60,000 bases of DNA from Antedon mediterranea (lineage: Eukaryota > Echinodermata > Crinoidea > Comatulida > Antedonidae): positions 18,244,912-18,304,911 of the forward strand of contig NC_092675.1 of NCBI RefSeq assembly GCF_964355755.1. Reading direction: 5' to 3'. The translations under genes were made by a program, and so were the position numbers. Below, piece by piece: positions 14,798-28,400 of the stretch (its first letter is position 1; every line of letters starts with the position of its first letter). The notes beneath the pieces were generated by a model, which was given only the letters and a program-made list of their open reading frames with translations, did not search any database and was not told where the DNA came from.

Positions 14798-15656
14798 GGC
14801 CCTGTTTCTGCTGCCAATCCCAAATATACCGTATAAATATACCGTATAAATATACCGTATATATACCGTATATGAAATTCGTGCACCGTTTCCGCTGCAC
14901 ATACTTCGTGGGTGGGCTGTAAAAAAAGTTGGCTTTCATATACCCAAAATGCATTTTGTGAGATGGAAGTATGGATTGACCTAGAATCTCGTGTAGTGAA
15001 CAAAACAATGATGGTTTCTCAAAACGTCTTAGCATTGCTTTCTATTTTAAATCTAATGATCAGAAGTGGCAACGAATTTACATCGCACAAACAATCTAGA
15101 AATGTAGAATGGGCATTGACTACATTTATGCAAAGAAGACGACGGCGTTTGCCGATAACTTTGGCGTTATTAAGTCTACCACAAATTCTGCTTTTATTTT
15201 GTTTGAGATAATTTTGTAAATCTCGGTATCTCTTCTCTGTTGCCATGTAGTCTCCTCCCAACCTTCGCTTCTCCCCACAATTGAATTGCAAAAATAGTTA
15301 TTTCTTCAGTCCACAGTGATATTTTGATCTGTTGCTTGCTTATTATACACGTGTGTGTCAATGCAGCAGAAAAACCAAACAAACGTGTCAAGCTCTGTTA
15401 GTTTTTGACCTCGTGTCATGGGCCGGGTCACATATACGGTATATTTTGAGTGCAGCAGAAACGGGGTACGAAATATACGATATATTTTGGAATATACCGT
15501 ATAATATCCACAAACGATGGGGATATTTATGCGGTATATATACCGCATATATATACGGTATATTTTTTATGAGACCCATTTCTGCTGCCAAAAAATATAC
15601 CGTATATAAAATATACTGTATATATACGGTATATTTTTGGCAGCAGAAACGGGGCC
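14798..15656. mobile_element. 859-bp inverted-repeat element with TATACCGTATA-rich ends
   Basis: Ends are inverted repeats of GGCCCYGTTTCTGCTGCCAA, flanked on both sides by ATT (a 3-bp target duplication, as PIF/Harbinger elements make). Inside each end lie repeats of AAATATACCGTAT. A second TGCAGCAGAAACGGGG-like pair lies inside (near 14889 and 15452). Overlapping frames of 80-118 codons exist on both strands but none resembles a known transposase. Confidence 0.8.
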
Positions 15657-18600
15657 ATTCTGCAATACAAAGATGTTATAACATGTGATAGACTTGACAA
15701 TTACATCTCTAGTTTCCAATTAACTATATACTATTGGCCGGCTTTTTTCACATTCTCTTAAGTTTATTGTTCATTACATTCCCGGGCAGTTTACAATTTC
15801 TTCTCAGTCTGTAAATGTATGAAATATATTCAACAATATAAATAGTATTTAAATCTGTCCTGAGAGCGATTAGTAGAAAATGGTAATAATCCGGTTGGTA
15901 TATCGCAACTAATCACTACTCGATCTAAATTTATAGAATCTAAAAAGAAACTATTACTAGTACGTAGTGGTTCTTTAAGAGGTCAGTGCTGGAAAGAATG
16001 AACCCAACAGATGTGCACTTAAAAAAGCCAAATAAACTGTTGGTTTACTCTAGTTTCTTGCACTACCTCCCCTGCCTACTGTTTGTTATGAATAGTTTAG
16101 ACTTTGATGGTGTAGATATTGCCTTGCTGAATGATGAACAAATAAACACGAAGCAGACAGATTTTTCTGTAGTCTATGCCATTTCTTTTTATAACTTTGG
16201 AATTTACATCTTGAGGATTGAAATATCTATCTTTTTAACAAAATTATAAAACTTTTACAATTAATAACAAACAAGTTGTAAAAGTAATAAAGAGTTAGAA
16301 GTCATTTATACACTTTCCTGGAAAGTTTAATCAAGTCACACAGTTCGCACTTAACTATCCAGCTAGTTTCAAATAGTTTGGTAAATTTTTCTTGAATCAT
16401 CAGTTTACTAAAGATTGTTCTCAAAGATGTTTTGGTCTTTCATATTAGACTTTTATTTGGTAAAATTAATTTTGGATAATTTCTAATGCGAGTTCTCCTT
16501 ACTGGGCACTGTACCAAGTAAGATTCTGGAATTACCACGTTTTTTTATACAACGTGTAGAAAAGATGCTTTAGACCATGGAGTTTAGACTCTGTTTCTTT
16601 CATTACTGTTTCAGCCAATGTTTATTTGTCTTCATGCTTGGAATAAAACAGAAACAAACTTTACATGGTAAACATGTACCTATTCAGTCAGATTTTGAAT
16701 AGAACGCTTAATTTTATATCAACAGATTGAAACAAAACACATCAGACATGCGTATTGGAATTAAAAAAAATTATATACTGTAACATTCATTTTGCATATG
16801 AGAATATAAGCCTCTAAGTTCAATTCCTGAGCTTGAATCTAACCCTAGCCATTAGCACAATCTCAGTGGTCTAGAAGTATGAACGCCATGATCTAGGGTT
16901 CCATGATCTGGATGGTTTAGAGAAACCATCTGGTCAGTTAACTTAGTTTCCTAAAGCAAAGCTGCTTCATAATACTAATAGTACATCAATTAAAAATTCT
17001 TACAATTAACATGCATTTGTTGGCTATCTTCCATTGAAAACTAGTTACTGTCCATGTTTCATTCGATGAAAGAAAACGACATTCATGATTATAATTACAT
17101 TATTTCAAACAACATGAAATCAATCTGTTCAACATTAAGACATAAACGTTTAAATATAGATGTAACATTATACAACTAAATACATATTATTACAGCTGTA
17201 TTTAGTATTAACAAACTCTCTTTATCAATTTCCTTAGAAACCATTCAAGTTGTAATCGTCGCCAAAATCCGCTTCAAGTATCGCATGTTAGTTTCATCCT
17301 GTAGATGAATTTAGAAATCATAGAGTATAGATTGTTATCAGTTTCTCAATAGAAAAATAAAATGATATCTTGATACAAAATATGAAATATTCTTCACCTA
17401 GAAATTAGAAACAGCAGATTATTGTTACATTAAGTATCTACAATGTCTGATATAGAATATCTAGTATTAAACATTTATAATTGAATTATGAAATATTATA
17501 TAGTGAAAAATAATAGTTTAGATGAAAAATCTAAAAAATCGCATATTTGTGGTTGGTTTTTAAGGCTTGATGTCTATAGAAATGACAGAGTTAAAGTTCC
17601 AATTTCAGACATAGACAACTTTTAACTGACATAACGGCATTAGATAGAGTGATTTGTCATTTTAATTTTAAAGTTCATTTCTTTGGAATAAATTACCCAT
17701 TCCATAATCCTCAAACTCCATTCACAAAGAATCAATTTGTACATGAAACCAACATTGTACTGTATATAAGTAATTCATAAAGAAAATTGCTTTTAACTAG
17801 CACTTCAATCATAGGCCTACTATGTAAATGTATGATTGAAGTTAAAATTTAAAAACTTTAAAATAAATTTCAATGATATTAAGAATATTAAAGTAAATAC
17901 CATCTGCAAAGTACCACATTTTTGGAAACATTTAACAGTGTGTATATGACAAGTGTTAACCTGTTAGTCTCAAATGAAAAAAATAAAATGTTAAAGAATT
18001 TAGGGCTTGTACACTATTAAGTCATCATTTTCAGAAGCATGTCTTTTCACACTGACCGATCAAAACTAATTATTAACATTGTTCCAACTTTCAATACTTT
18101 AGTTTTCAGCCAGTACTTACTCTGGATTGGATTAACCTCTCTGGACTGGTCATAAACAATTAAATTTGACAAAAAGTACATGTATATTATGTGAATAGTC
18201 TAAATGGTTTTCAGTTTGTTTGTATTCAATTTGATAATATATTTCATATGTAATAATTTGCTAAGGAAAATGTGGAGTGATTATAACTGTCAACATTTTG
18301 TACTTAACTGGACTTGACCTAAAAAAACGAACTGATATTTGATATCTATTTTTGACATTAATTAATTATATTAATAATAATATTATATTATTTCTCCCCC
18401 ATTAAAAAATCCTGGATCCTCCCCTGATATTGTGAATATTCAAAAATATATTTAACATGAAAAAGTCTTTATGTAATTATACAATGGAGATTCAGAGATT
18501 AGCACATGCTAGAATATGTGTAGTTTGATTGAAATAACTTGAATGGACTCCTAACTCCTTCACCCTCCCCTCCTCCTAAAACCACATCCATGCCTAAAAC

Positions 18601-19381
18601 AAATATCTGTAATTTAGTATGAAGAGATGCTGCACTATTTTAAAATCATATAAAAATATTGATGTATCTATGATACACATAATCAGTAGACATCTATGAT
18701 TAATGTTTAGAATGTAGGCTTATTAGATCAATGTAATATCAACATAAAACTGATTAAAAATGTTATGACACATCTCCTATAATGCTGCAGTGTAAATTAA
18801 GAAAATCTAGTTCACATACAACATTGAATTTAGCACATTAAATTTACAGCAAAGTTGTCTTATATTTTACTGCTCTTCAAATTAGGACATACTGTATTAG
18901 ATGACCCATTATTTTCAATGACGTAATTATGTAAATTGGTAGGATCTAGTTTTATGCCCCAGGACAATTAACTTATTTCGAGATTTGAAAATTGACACAA
19001 TAGTTTTATTCTGGCTACACTATGACCAGCGAAAAATGATGTTAAATTCAATGGTTTATTTATGATTTTAAAAATGATGTACCGGGTATCCATGTATAAT
19101 ACAAAATATATAGTAAAATTATAAAACAAGCATTTAAATTTGCATGTAAAGTGATTAAAGTGGGAATTCAAACTATTAAATGGTCTTGAGATATACATTT
19201 GTCTAAAGCACCAACCCTAACCCAATTGTGGTTTTACGAAAGAAAAGTGGACATGTATTGAAGTTACAATTATAATTATGATGACAGACAGTTACACTAA
19301 AAATAGTAAATCAAACAATTAAATATTTAGATATTATTTTAAGAATAAATTATAAATGTTTGTTTATCTTATATTTTACAG
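15657..19381. other. AT-rich DNA up to the first visible collagen exon
   Basis: Nothing firm. A weak tRNA-like stretch at about 16860-16915 (CAGTGGTCTAGAAGT, then GATCTAGGGTTCC) may be a decayed SINE head. The last bases form the acceptor for exon 19382, which is phase 1, so this stretch ends in intron. Confidence 0.6.
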
Positions 19382-19480
19382 GTCCCAAAGGTCCTAAAGG
19401 TGATACGGGAAATATTGGTAAACCAGGAGATCCAGGTGTAAAGGGAAGAAGAGGGAAAAAAGGAGCATCTGGCATACCAG
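19382..19480 (+). CDS. Collagen exon 1 of those visible (33 codons, phase 1 to phase 1)
   Basis: Starts after a tttacag acceptor and ends at a gtgaga donor. The reading begins [11 protein letters not shown] and ends GASGIPG, an uninterrupted Gly-X-Y run with the basic patch KGRRGKKG, a possible binding or processing patch. Both borders split a Gly codon after its first base, so an upstream exon ending in G must exist; I could not find it in the first 19 kb. Confidence 0.93.
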
Positions 19481-22400
19481 GTGAGATATTAATATTTTAC
19501 ATTAAATCAGTGGTGGATTTTTAAATTAGCAGGGCCTAAAGTTGTGAAATAAAGTGCTGAATTTAAGCTTAAACTTAATCAAATTTTATGTGACAAAACA
19601 AATGTGATGTGCCATATTTAATGGGCATGTCAATACCATATTTAAGCAAATCACACTAGTTTGATAGTGTAGACAGAGCTTTAAGCTATGTTCTATCATT
19701 TACATTGTATTGATGCTATGCTATTAACTAGATAATTCTCAGCAAAATACATGGGACAGATCCAGGATTTTAGGCGAGTAGATTAGTATATCATCAAAAT
19801 ATCATTTTATCTGTCAAAAGGGAGAACAAATGGCCGAAGTGCTCTCCCATGAACTGCCTTTGTAAACATAACATCTAGCATAACAGAAAATAGTAAAAAT
19901 AATAATAAAAATTCTTATCGCTGTTTACTCTCTTTTGTCTTTCAGGATTGAAAGGAGATGGAGGTGTTCCGGTATACAATATTTTTTATTATATTTTTGC
20001 ACAATTGATTTTAATTGTTTCATATGTAAAAGCATCAGAAACCAATGCACTGTTTATCTTTTAGATTTAGTTATATATATTATATTTTTACAATCTATGT
20101 ACTGCAAGCAAGCCATTGTAAAACATTGCATTGTTAAATAGTCAGCGACAACAGCAAGAGCATTCAGCTGTTCATTTTGAGTAATTAAATCATTTTCACA
20201 CCACAAATTACAAAATTGATGAATGGTCTTTTGATTTAAAGCTGCAGAATTCATTAAGAACGAACAATTGCAAATTATATGACAAATGTAGGCAGTGTGT
20301 TCATAATAGCCAAAATGTTGACACAATGTGAACAAACTGCGCAAAAAAAAACTTATATGAACTTTTGTGGTACATGGATTGTAAAATGACACACTTTCTT
20401 TCTACAATTAATATGTAAATGCATCATACAATATTTGCACTTTTTTTTCTAACATATAATGAGACAGTTCTTTTACTAGCTCTAATTATATCAAAGGTAT
20501 GCTTATTTTTGTCCATATGATATATTTTATGGAAATAGTATCATTCATTGTTGTTTTATAAAAATATGGCAGATAGATGCAAAAGGTTTAGGAGTAATGT
20601 AATAGATGAGGTTAAAACAAGGCTTAGGGATATCGTAGGTGAAACTACATTAGACATGAGAAATTTAAGCTTGCCACTTTATCCTAACCCAGCAAAACTA
20701 CAAATTAATATTGAATTAAAAACAAATTAATTTTTAATTATTATTTTTTCATACAAAATAAACAAGTGTAATAATAAAAAGCAATGCTAAGCTTTGTCTG
20801 TAGACATTTTATCGCATTTTGATATTTTAATATGTTGCTTCTTAAAGCAAGTCCTCCAGAGGGATTAACGGTAAGTAAGGGCATTTACGAGATAAAAAAT
20901 TCTTAATTTTATGATGCAACTGAACTTTATCAGAAAATCTTTTAGACACAGGTAACAACAATTGTGAAACTAGTGTTTAAGTCATATATATGAATATATT
21001 ATTTTATTTCATTGTAAACTAATTCAATTGTGGTACGACGGTTTATACGTTTTTCTACTAGCTTGATCGTTCTCACTAGGATGAATGTAAGAATGTAGTG
21101 TTCAACATGTTTGACATCTCTAAATACTAGATCCTTTTCTTTGTGATGCCCATATTCAGAGGACACCCCTATTAGGGGACACTTTCCCATTGAACGTACA
21201 AGGGAGAATATATATGACCAAGATCTATTTAGGAATTAAAAGAACACTTTAATGGGTTCCGGAGGTGTTCCCACAATAGGGGTTGGCTTTGTTTTCCTAA
21301 ATACATTTACTATATTCAAATAAAAAATGAAATGCTGATTATATCACACTTTTGTTATCGCTGCAAATAAAAAAAAAAGAAAGTAGCTTTCCCATCAAGT
21401 ATATAATTCAGTAATGCTGTTATCTTCCACCAAAATAATAAGTAACAGCTTAAAAATTATTTCTTTAGATTGTATTGCATAGACTAAAGTATAGAGCAAT
21501 ATGATGAATGTTACTATTTTCAGATCTATTAATAAATGAACAAATTGGTTTATAATTTAATTAGGTCACCCTGAACTTTCTAGTTTCTTACTAGGAACTG
21601 ACAAATTATAACTAAAGCAATATTAGTGTAGTTTTTAAAACATTATTAATTTTCTAATCTTGTTAGGTAATCTAATTACAATTTCTGGTTTTTATTAGAA
21701 TTGACATAACTCTTTCTACCAACTAGGACACGGCTTTCCCACCACCTTGTGTTTTTAGATTAGACTGGTGTTTGGACTACTTGGCACTGAATATTCCACA
21801 GGACACAATGGTTGGAAACAAATTTTTAGGGAAAAACTGTACAAATAATGTATTAAAATATACCCATATATCCATTTTTAATAAGGGGAAATTTATTATT
21901 TTATTTTAGGAACAGTGATGATAATTCAGCATTTTTTCCTTTCTTACCGCCTAAACAATTGATATATATTAGCAATCACGAAGCACTTTCAGGACCAAAA
22001 AATGTCCCCCTAAATAGGAGTTACGCACGAAAGCAGCAATGTTCCTTTTGTTGATAACAAAAAATGGACTGTTTTAAGTTGTTTCATTTTAAAAAACATT
22101 ATTTTCTGAATAGTTTGCAAATGAGAGGGGTATTTTATTAGTTAATTATAATAAAGTAGGGCAGATTTATTACACCCTGATCTTTCACACCAGCTTGAGT
22201 AGGTAATTTTACTCAGAAACAAAACAAATTGTGATTAATTTCATAGATATATACAAGGTTATTGTCATGTTTTCATAATCCTAGGGAGAACACGTAAGCA
22301 CAAAGAGGGCTTACAGCCCCCTGGGGTGGAACATACCGATTAATTTCACCGCACTTGATTAAATTCATACGTCCTTTTCAAATTGCCCGTAAAATCCGGA

Positions 22401-25400
22401 AATTTGTGAAAGAAGTGATCATAGTAGACAATCTGACACCTTGACCCTTCAAATTAGATCTACTTTGCACTATATGTGTTGTTGATAGTTTACTACTAGA
22501 ATCAATCAAATAATCATCTTACAGGATGCAACCAAATTTAAATATTGTTTGGAATAATTCTTTGAAATTTGGCAAGTACAGTAATATAAATCATTTCTAT
22601 ACTATTGGCATTGTCAGATGGTTGAGAAGAATATCAGTTTATGATATTTTTAATTATATTTTATTTATATATAATTATTAATATTTGAATTGTTAATTGT
22701 TGCCTTAGTTGTTGAGATAATGAAAAGGTTTAGTAAGTAATTTTGACTTGGTAGGAGACCTGCTAGTACCATCTTGTGTCAAGATGTTTTACACTTTGCT
22801 TCTTTCTGTGTACATATATAAATGCACATGTATGAAAAAAAGACTGTGTACTACAAAGATTAGGAAATATAGAATATTAATTTCTGTTTTATGGTGATTG
22901 GTTCAGAACTTTAATCAGTTTCCAAAAAACAAAAATAAAAAAACCTTCCTTTTTACATTAATTGTGATCATTGATTATTAATTAATATAATATTTTATGT
23001 ATTTCATAATTTTGTCATTGTTACACTTGTGTTTCATGAATCATTTAAATGTATGTGACCATTGTAATGTATATTCTTTATGCACTGGTCATTGTCCACT
23101 TTTTACACTCTTCCTGATTCTTCAACTGCTTTCCAAATGGACATTTATATTCTACTGTCAGGTTAGTTATTTTCTTCTCTTTTTGTGTGTTGTCATGCTT
23201 AACCACTGCTATTTCTATGTGGGACTTTTCATTGACACGACACAGCACCAAAGACTATAAAACATAACACGTGTGGTAACTTTTGTGACTACCCTGGCAT
23301 TTTAGAACTGGTGTTGTCGCTGAAGTTATCACAACGCTGATTTTCAAGCCTGTATAGTTATTGTTATACTCTACTGTTATAACTTTAGAGTAGGTGGCTT
23401 GTCATGATCCAATGGAAAAGTCTGCATTTATGTTTTGGTGTTTGTTCAGTATTCACATTTGTATCTTAACAACATACATTACTAATGCAATTGCATGTTG
23501 CTGTTTAAGGTTAATTTTGTGTTGTTTTATATTGTGACTAATACAATGTTTGTTGTGTATAATGAAAACTCTATGCAAATGAATAAGAATAGCCTCCTTT
23601 GCTAAGATTTCCTGAACTTATGATTTCTGATATATTTTCAGATTTGCTGTATGATTGTTATTTCTAAGAATGAATATATAAATGAAAATGAAATAATAAT
23701 TTAAAAAAAAATAAATATCTGAAAATTAATTTTTTATCATAACATATGGTTATTACTTCAAAGATACAATCACATAATTTGTTTAATTAATTTATTTTCT
23801 GATAAAAGATTGTGATTTGGCTTTGATTATGTTATTACTACTTATCATAATGATATAAAAGTAATGGAATTATTATTTTTTCTTCTATCTTACATGAAAA
23901 GAGAATTGTTTGACCTAGATGAAATACCTGGCATTTCCTGATAGGTGTTAATTCAAAAGTATTTTTTCTTGTCATGTGGATGTGTAATATGTCTGTTTAA
24001 AGGGCTTTAGTGACTACCTTTAGGAAAGCCCTAAGGGTGTGGTTCTATCCTTCTATATCATACTAGTTTCTTCCGATATGTCTGTTAAGTTGATTCTACC
24101 TAATTCTCAATACTCGCAGGCAGGCTTCCTATCAAATTTATCTGCCGATATTTTGGTCAATAGGGTACGTAGAACATGAGCTTCCTATTGTGTTTCTAGG
24201 TCATTCCTTTTCTCAATGGTTCCGAAATTATAATATCATTTTGAGATAGGCCTATTTACATTAAACCTTTGCAATATAGATTCATATTAAGATTTTAGGA
24301 TTATAAATTGAAAGTAAATTGAAAATGAACAAATTGATTAGTCAAGTATATGCTAAGGATTTGAGGTTAAGATTTTTGAAAGGTATGGTACACAGAACGA
24401 AGCCATATAAGCTTCATGTGTTTATGAATAAATATTGTTATTTATACCATTTGGTAATCATAATAAGATGGAAAGTTTAAAAAAGACAGGATTTGAACCC
24501 TGGAGATTAGTAAATGCAGGAAGCAGTATATGTGACCTTGATGGAATTATTTTTCTGTAACAGTTACAATATTTTGATGTCATTAACATTTTGGCATAAG
24601 ATACATTGACCGTAATAATTTCATGCTAAACCTAATGGCACTACCATTTACATAGCATAGCAAACTGTTATAGGCTAGGTCACTGATGAATAATATCCCA
24701 CTTTTGAAACACATCAGATCTTACATTCCCCTGGGCCCCTATCTGCCCCTCTTTTCTTTCCTTTAGGCTAACAATCTCATAATACAGGTCAAATAGTTTT
24801 TGAGTTCCTTTGAAAAATAAAAAAAGAAATCATCTGTTTTTAGTCTTTTGTTTAGAATGACATATTCTGCAAGGAGTTTTGTCAAGTCTTTTGAGACAAA
24901 CAAAAAATTGGAACAATTTTGTTTTTAGTCATTCTTTGAAATGATGTAGTCTGAAAGAGAGTTTTGTAAACTGTAACAAATCAAAAACAAAAAGAGTTAA
25001 CTTTCTTTTCTAAAGTTTTACTCATTGTAATACCAACCTGTTTCCTAGTAAACGCAGTTGTTTCAAATCTGATATTGATCATTGTTTTTCCCTTATACCA
25101 CTTAATGCCACATGTGACTCTTTAGGTGTGGTTGTTGAAACCAACTGTCTAAATATATTTCCGATATACAATTCAAATTTATTATTTATTAAACTTGTTG
25201 AACGGTATGATTAGTTTATGAATAGATTGAAAATAGAACGCATGTTACTACTTTAATCTGTGGAATTGGTAGATGATTCACTTCACCAGTAAATTATTAT
25301 TTTTTCATTACATTTCATATCTTACATAAGAATAAATTTATGTTAAAAATCTCTATTAAAATTCTTAAATAAAAGCTGATAAATAAAATTATTAGATTAA

Positions 25401-28400
25401 AAATCAATATTAATAGGCACAAGTTGAAATAGTTAATATAAAGTTATTAAATCATCTGGCTGTTTTGTGAATATGCTAACATTGTATTGAAATGAATTGT
25501 GTAAAAATAAAGTAAGTCCATGTTTTTTCTTCTTGGTACAGATTACTGATATGCGATAAATCTAATCTGCTACATTTCTCATGACATTTTTTTATTCTGT
25601 TTGATTCATATTGAGACTTTGGCAAGATTGACAACTCATAAAATGTCTCCTCATTCAACAATATGAAACATTCACAGTCACTTCCATCCAAAGGCTAGAC
25701 CATGCAAACATTTGGCACTCAGATTTTGGCTGAGAAAGCAGTTTAGACAGCACACTGTACTACACATTCCCATCATGTTGCACGACTGTGCAATAGTACC
25801 TTAATGAGAGATAGTAATGCATGGCATGTGATACAATGTAAGCCAATCAAATGGCAAGGGATACGGATATTTACCTAGATATTAGTATATGTGAAAGAAC
25901 ACAATTTAAGTATACTGTACAGTGTAAAGAATACCATATTAATCTTTTTTTTTTTATTTCATAATTGGTGTCAAGCTTATCCTTTGATAACACACAAGAT
26001 GGAACAATGATTCAATAAAAAAAATCATCAGCTAATTGATAAGAGAAATATAGCCCTCTCTTTTTTGAGAATGAAACTTATGTCTGTGTTTTATTAATAC
26101 CTCCTTGGTAATTATAGTAATGCTAAAATGTAATTAATTTATTAAAGTTCTTATTATACACAGTCCATCCTTTAATGCCATGTTTAATTATATATTAATA
26201 ATCTAGATTTGTTAAAACAAAGAAAAGGAAATGCTATCAAATTAATAACTAAATGCAAACATCAAAGTTATTTCTGGGTTGCCTTGATAAATCTCTCTTT
26301 TTATTATTATTATAAATGAATTGCTTTGAACGTAAACCTAATTGTTTCTGATGTGCCCATGCTTACTGTGAGTCATAAAGGATTTTGTAAAATAATTTGT
26401 AACACACATGCATACATGTTGATTAAGATTGACGTATGAGAGTACTCTATACATATTAAATGAAAAAAAAGAACATTTTTATTTGATCTGTGAGGTTATT
26501 TCCAAACTATTAGCATTAAAATTAAAGAGTGAAAAACTAAACTATAATAGTTAAATCGCCCACACAAATATTTGTTTTATTGTAATAGTGATATATTAAT
26601 TATTTCAATGGTTTTTAAAGGTTTTCCATCCAGCTAATTATAAGAGATCCTAACATAAAATACAAGACAATTACATTAAAATAGACTAATAACTTATATG
26701 CAAATTTTAACTAATGTATATACTACATTAGTTATAATTTACAGAAAAAGACCATTTACGTTTAAGGAATTGTATTTATTTTGAAAAAAAATATTTGTAT
26801 AGTATATAATACCAATAATATTAATATTATATCTATTCTTTTTATTTTCAGATTAGAATTGTTGAAGAAATTAGGATCTCACAGGTAAGTTGAATTTTCT
26901 TTTTCACCCCTTTTTAAAAAAGAAGCGAGAAAGTCTTCCCACACCCACTCTGTAAGATATTCTACAGCATTCCGTAATTCAAAAGTTAATATAGCTTTAT
27001 TGAGCCAGAGAACTCAAATAAGCATTTGAATAAGTACCATACTAATATACATTTAAAGTGCACTTGTTCAATCACAAACACAGTATTTGTATAATAAGAA
27101 GTTATGTATTTTAATAAATAATTATAAGGAGACCAAGCTTTGTAGTTGAAAGCACCGTACTATTTAAGGTGCGCTTTTGTTTGATCACATACACGGTATT
27201 TGTAATATAACAAGACATAATAAAATGATTATGAAATAAAATCTTTTTATGTGTTGGAACAGGGTACCTACTCTTGGGATTACTCATATGGGTAGCATTT
27301 TTATTGAATAATTAGCTATGAAAATGAAGCGAATCTACAAAGAAAGTTGCGTGCATCTTTCAATTTTAATAAGGACAGTGACAAGACTGTAGGAGTACAG
27401 GTTGGAATGAGGCCAAATATGAGTCGCATTCATGGTTACATTGACTACACGTGGTACATGTCTGCAGGACGTAGGAAATGCATTCATAGAAGACACTATA
27501 CTGTAGGGTATTTAGCCTAATTTATGATCCTGTACTGGCTTTTAATTCTTTTAATTGTTATTATGTCATAATATTACTTTAACTTGTTAACTTTGAAGTT
27601 AAAACTTTTTTTTTTATTTAAGTGTTCATTGAAAATCAATTTAAATACATAAAATTTAAACCATATCCACTTATATCGAATTAAACCAGCTGTTTTTAAA
27701 AACTGTTATGTCCTTCTTAAAGGGGGATTCTGGGTTTAAAATTGCTTTTAAATATCGTTTATTTATTAAATAAAAAATATTATAACAATATAGACATGTC
27801 AGAATGAAGAAGTAATAACGAGAAATTAAAAAAATTAAATTTCATATACATTTTAGGGTAAATTCATGGAAAGTCTGTTTTTCAGCAGCTTAGGGAAGCT
27901 CATTAATATTCATGAGATATTCACAAAATCACGTCATCAGTGGATTCCAAACTCGCGACGTCAAGCTTGTACGTTGTGTTCTCTCTCCTCTGTCAAACGA
28001 CGACCACCCGATCATTGTGAAATACATTTTTTGTAGATTTGCTAAGAAGCTAGGCCTAAAGTGTAATAATAACAGTAGCATATATTTATTTGACATTTAA
28101 TGAAATACAAAATTTAGTACAGATTACGGAGTCATAAATTATACTATTTTTATAACTCGAATTAATAGTAACAGATCGTATATCGGCTTCACGTACTAGG
28201 CTAGGCCTAGACTAAATCATTTTATTCATGCCGGGGTGAGAGCCATTTCTGACTAGGGATTCCATGCCACGATGGCCATCATTCATGGGCCTAGCTAGCC
28301 TATTACTAAACGATTGGCCCATAAATAACAAAACTCAGTGGATTCCAAACCCATCCTATCAACCAAACTCCTAAACAATCTAAACCTAAAACGTTCTACA

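Larger units (their letters stand above)
19972..26851 (+). other. Intron, 6.9 kb
   Basis: Between the 26-base exon and the [11 protein letters not shown] exon. Holds the uncertain frame at 20566 and the tRNA-like relic at 24475. Around 22270-22450 is a less AT-rich patch with no recognised content. Confidence 0.7.

Noticed and set aside
14767-15688. Several overlapping frames of 65-118 codons on both strands
   Set aside because: They are built from the TATACCGTATA repeats and the inverted ends of the element at 14798; none resembles a transposase.
16860-16915. tRNA-like stretch CAGTGGTCTAGAAGT followed by GATCTAGGGTTCC
   Set aside because: The B box is a poor match and no acceptor or anticodon stem closes; at best a decayed SINE head.
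20054-20392. 112-codon frame on the - strand
   Set aside because: No recognisable domain; the composition fits an AT-rich chance frame and it is not supported by splice sites.
21165-21290. Inverse-looking GGGGACAC and GGTGTTCCCAC blocks
   Set aside because: Only scattered 8-11 base similarity; no consistent ends or flanking duplication.
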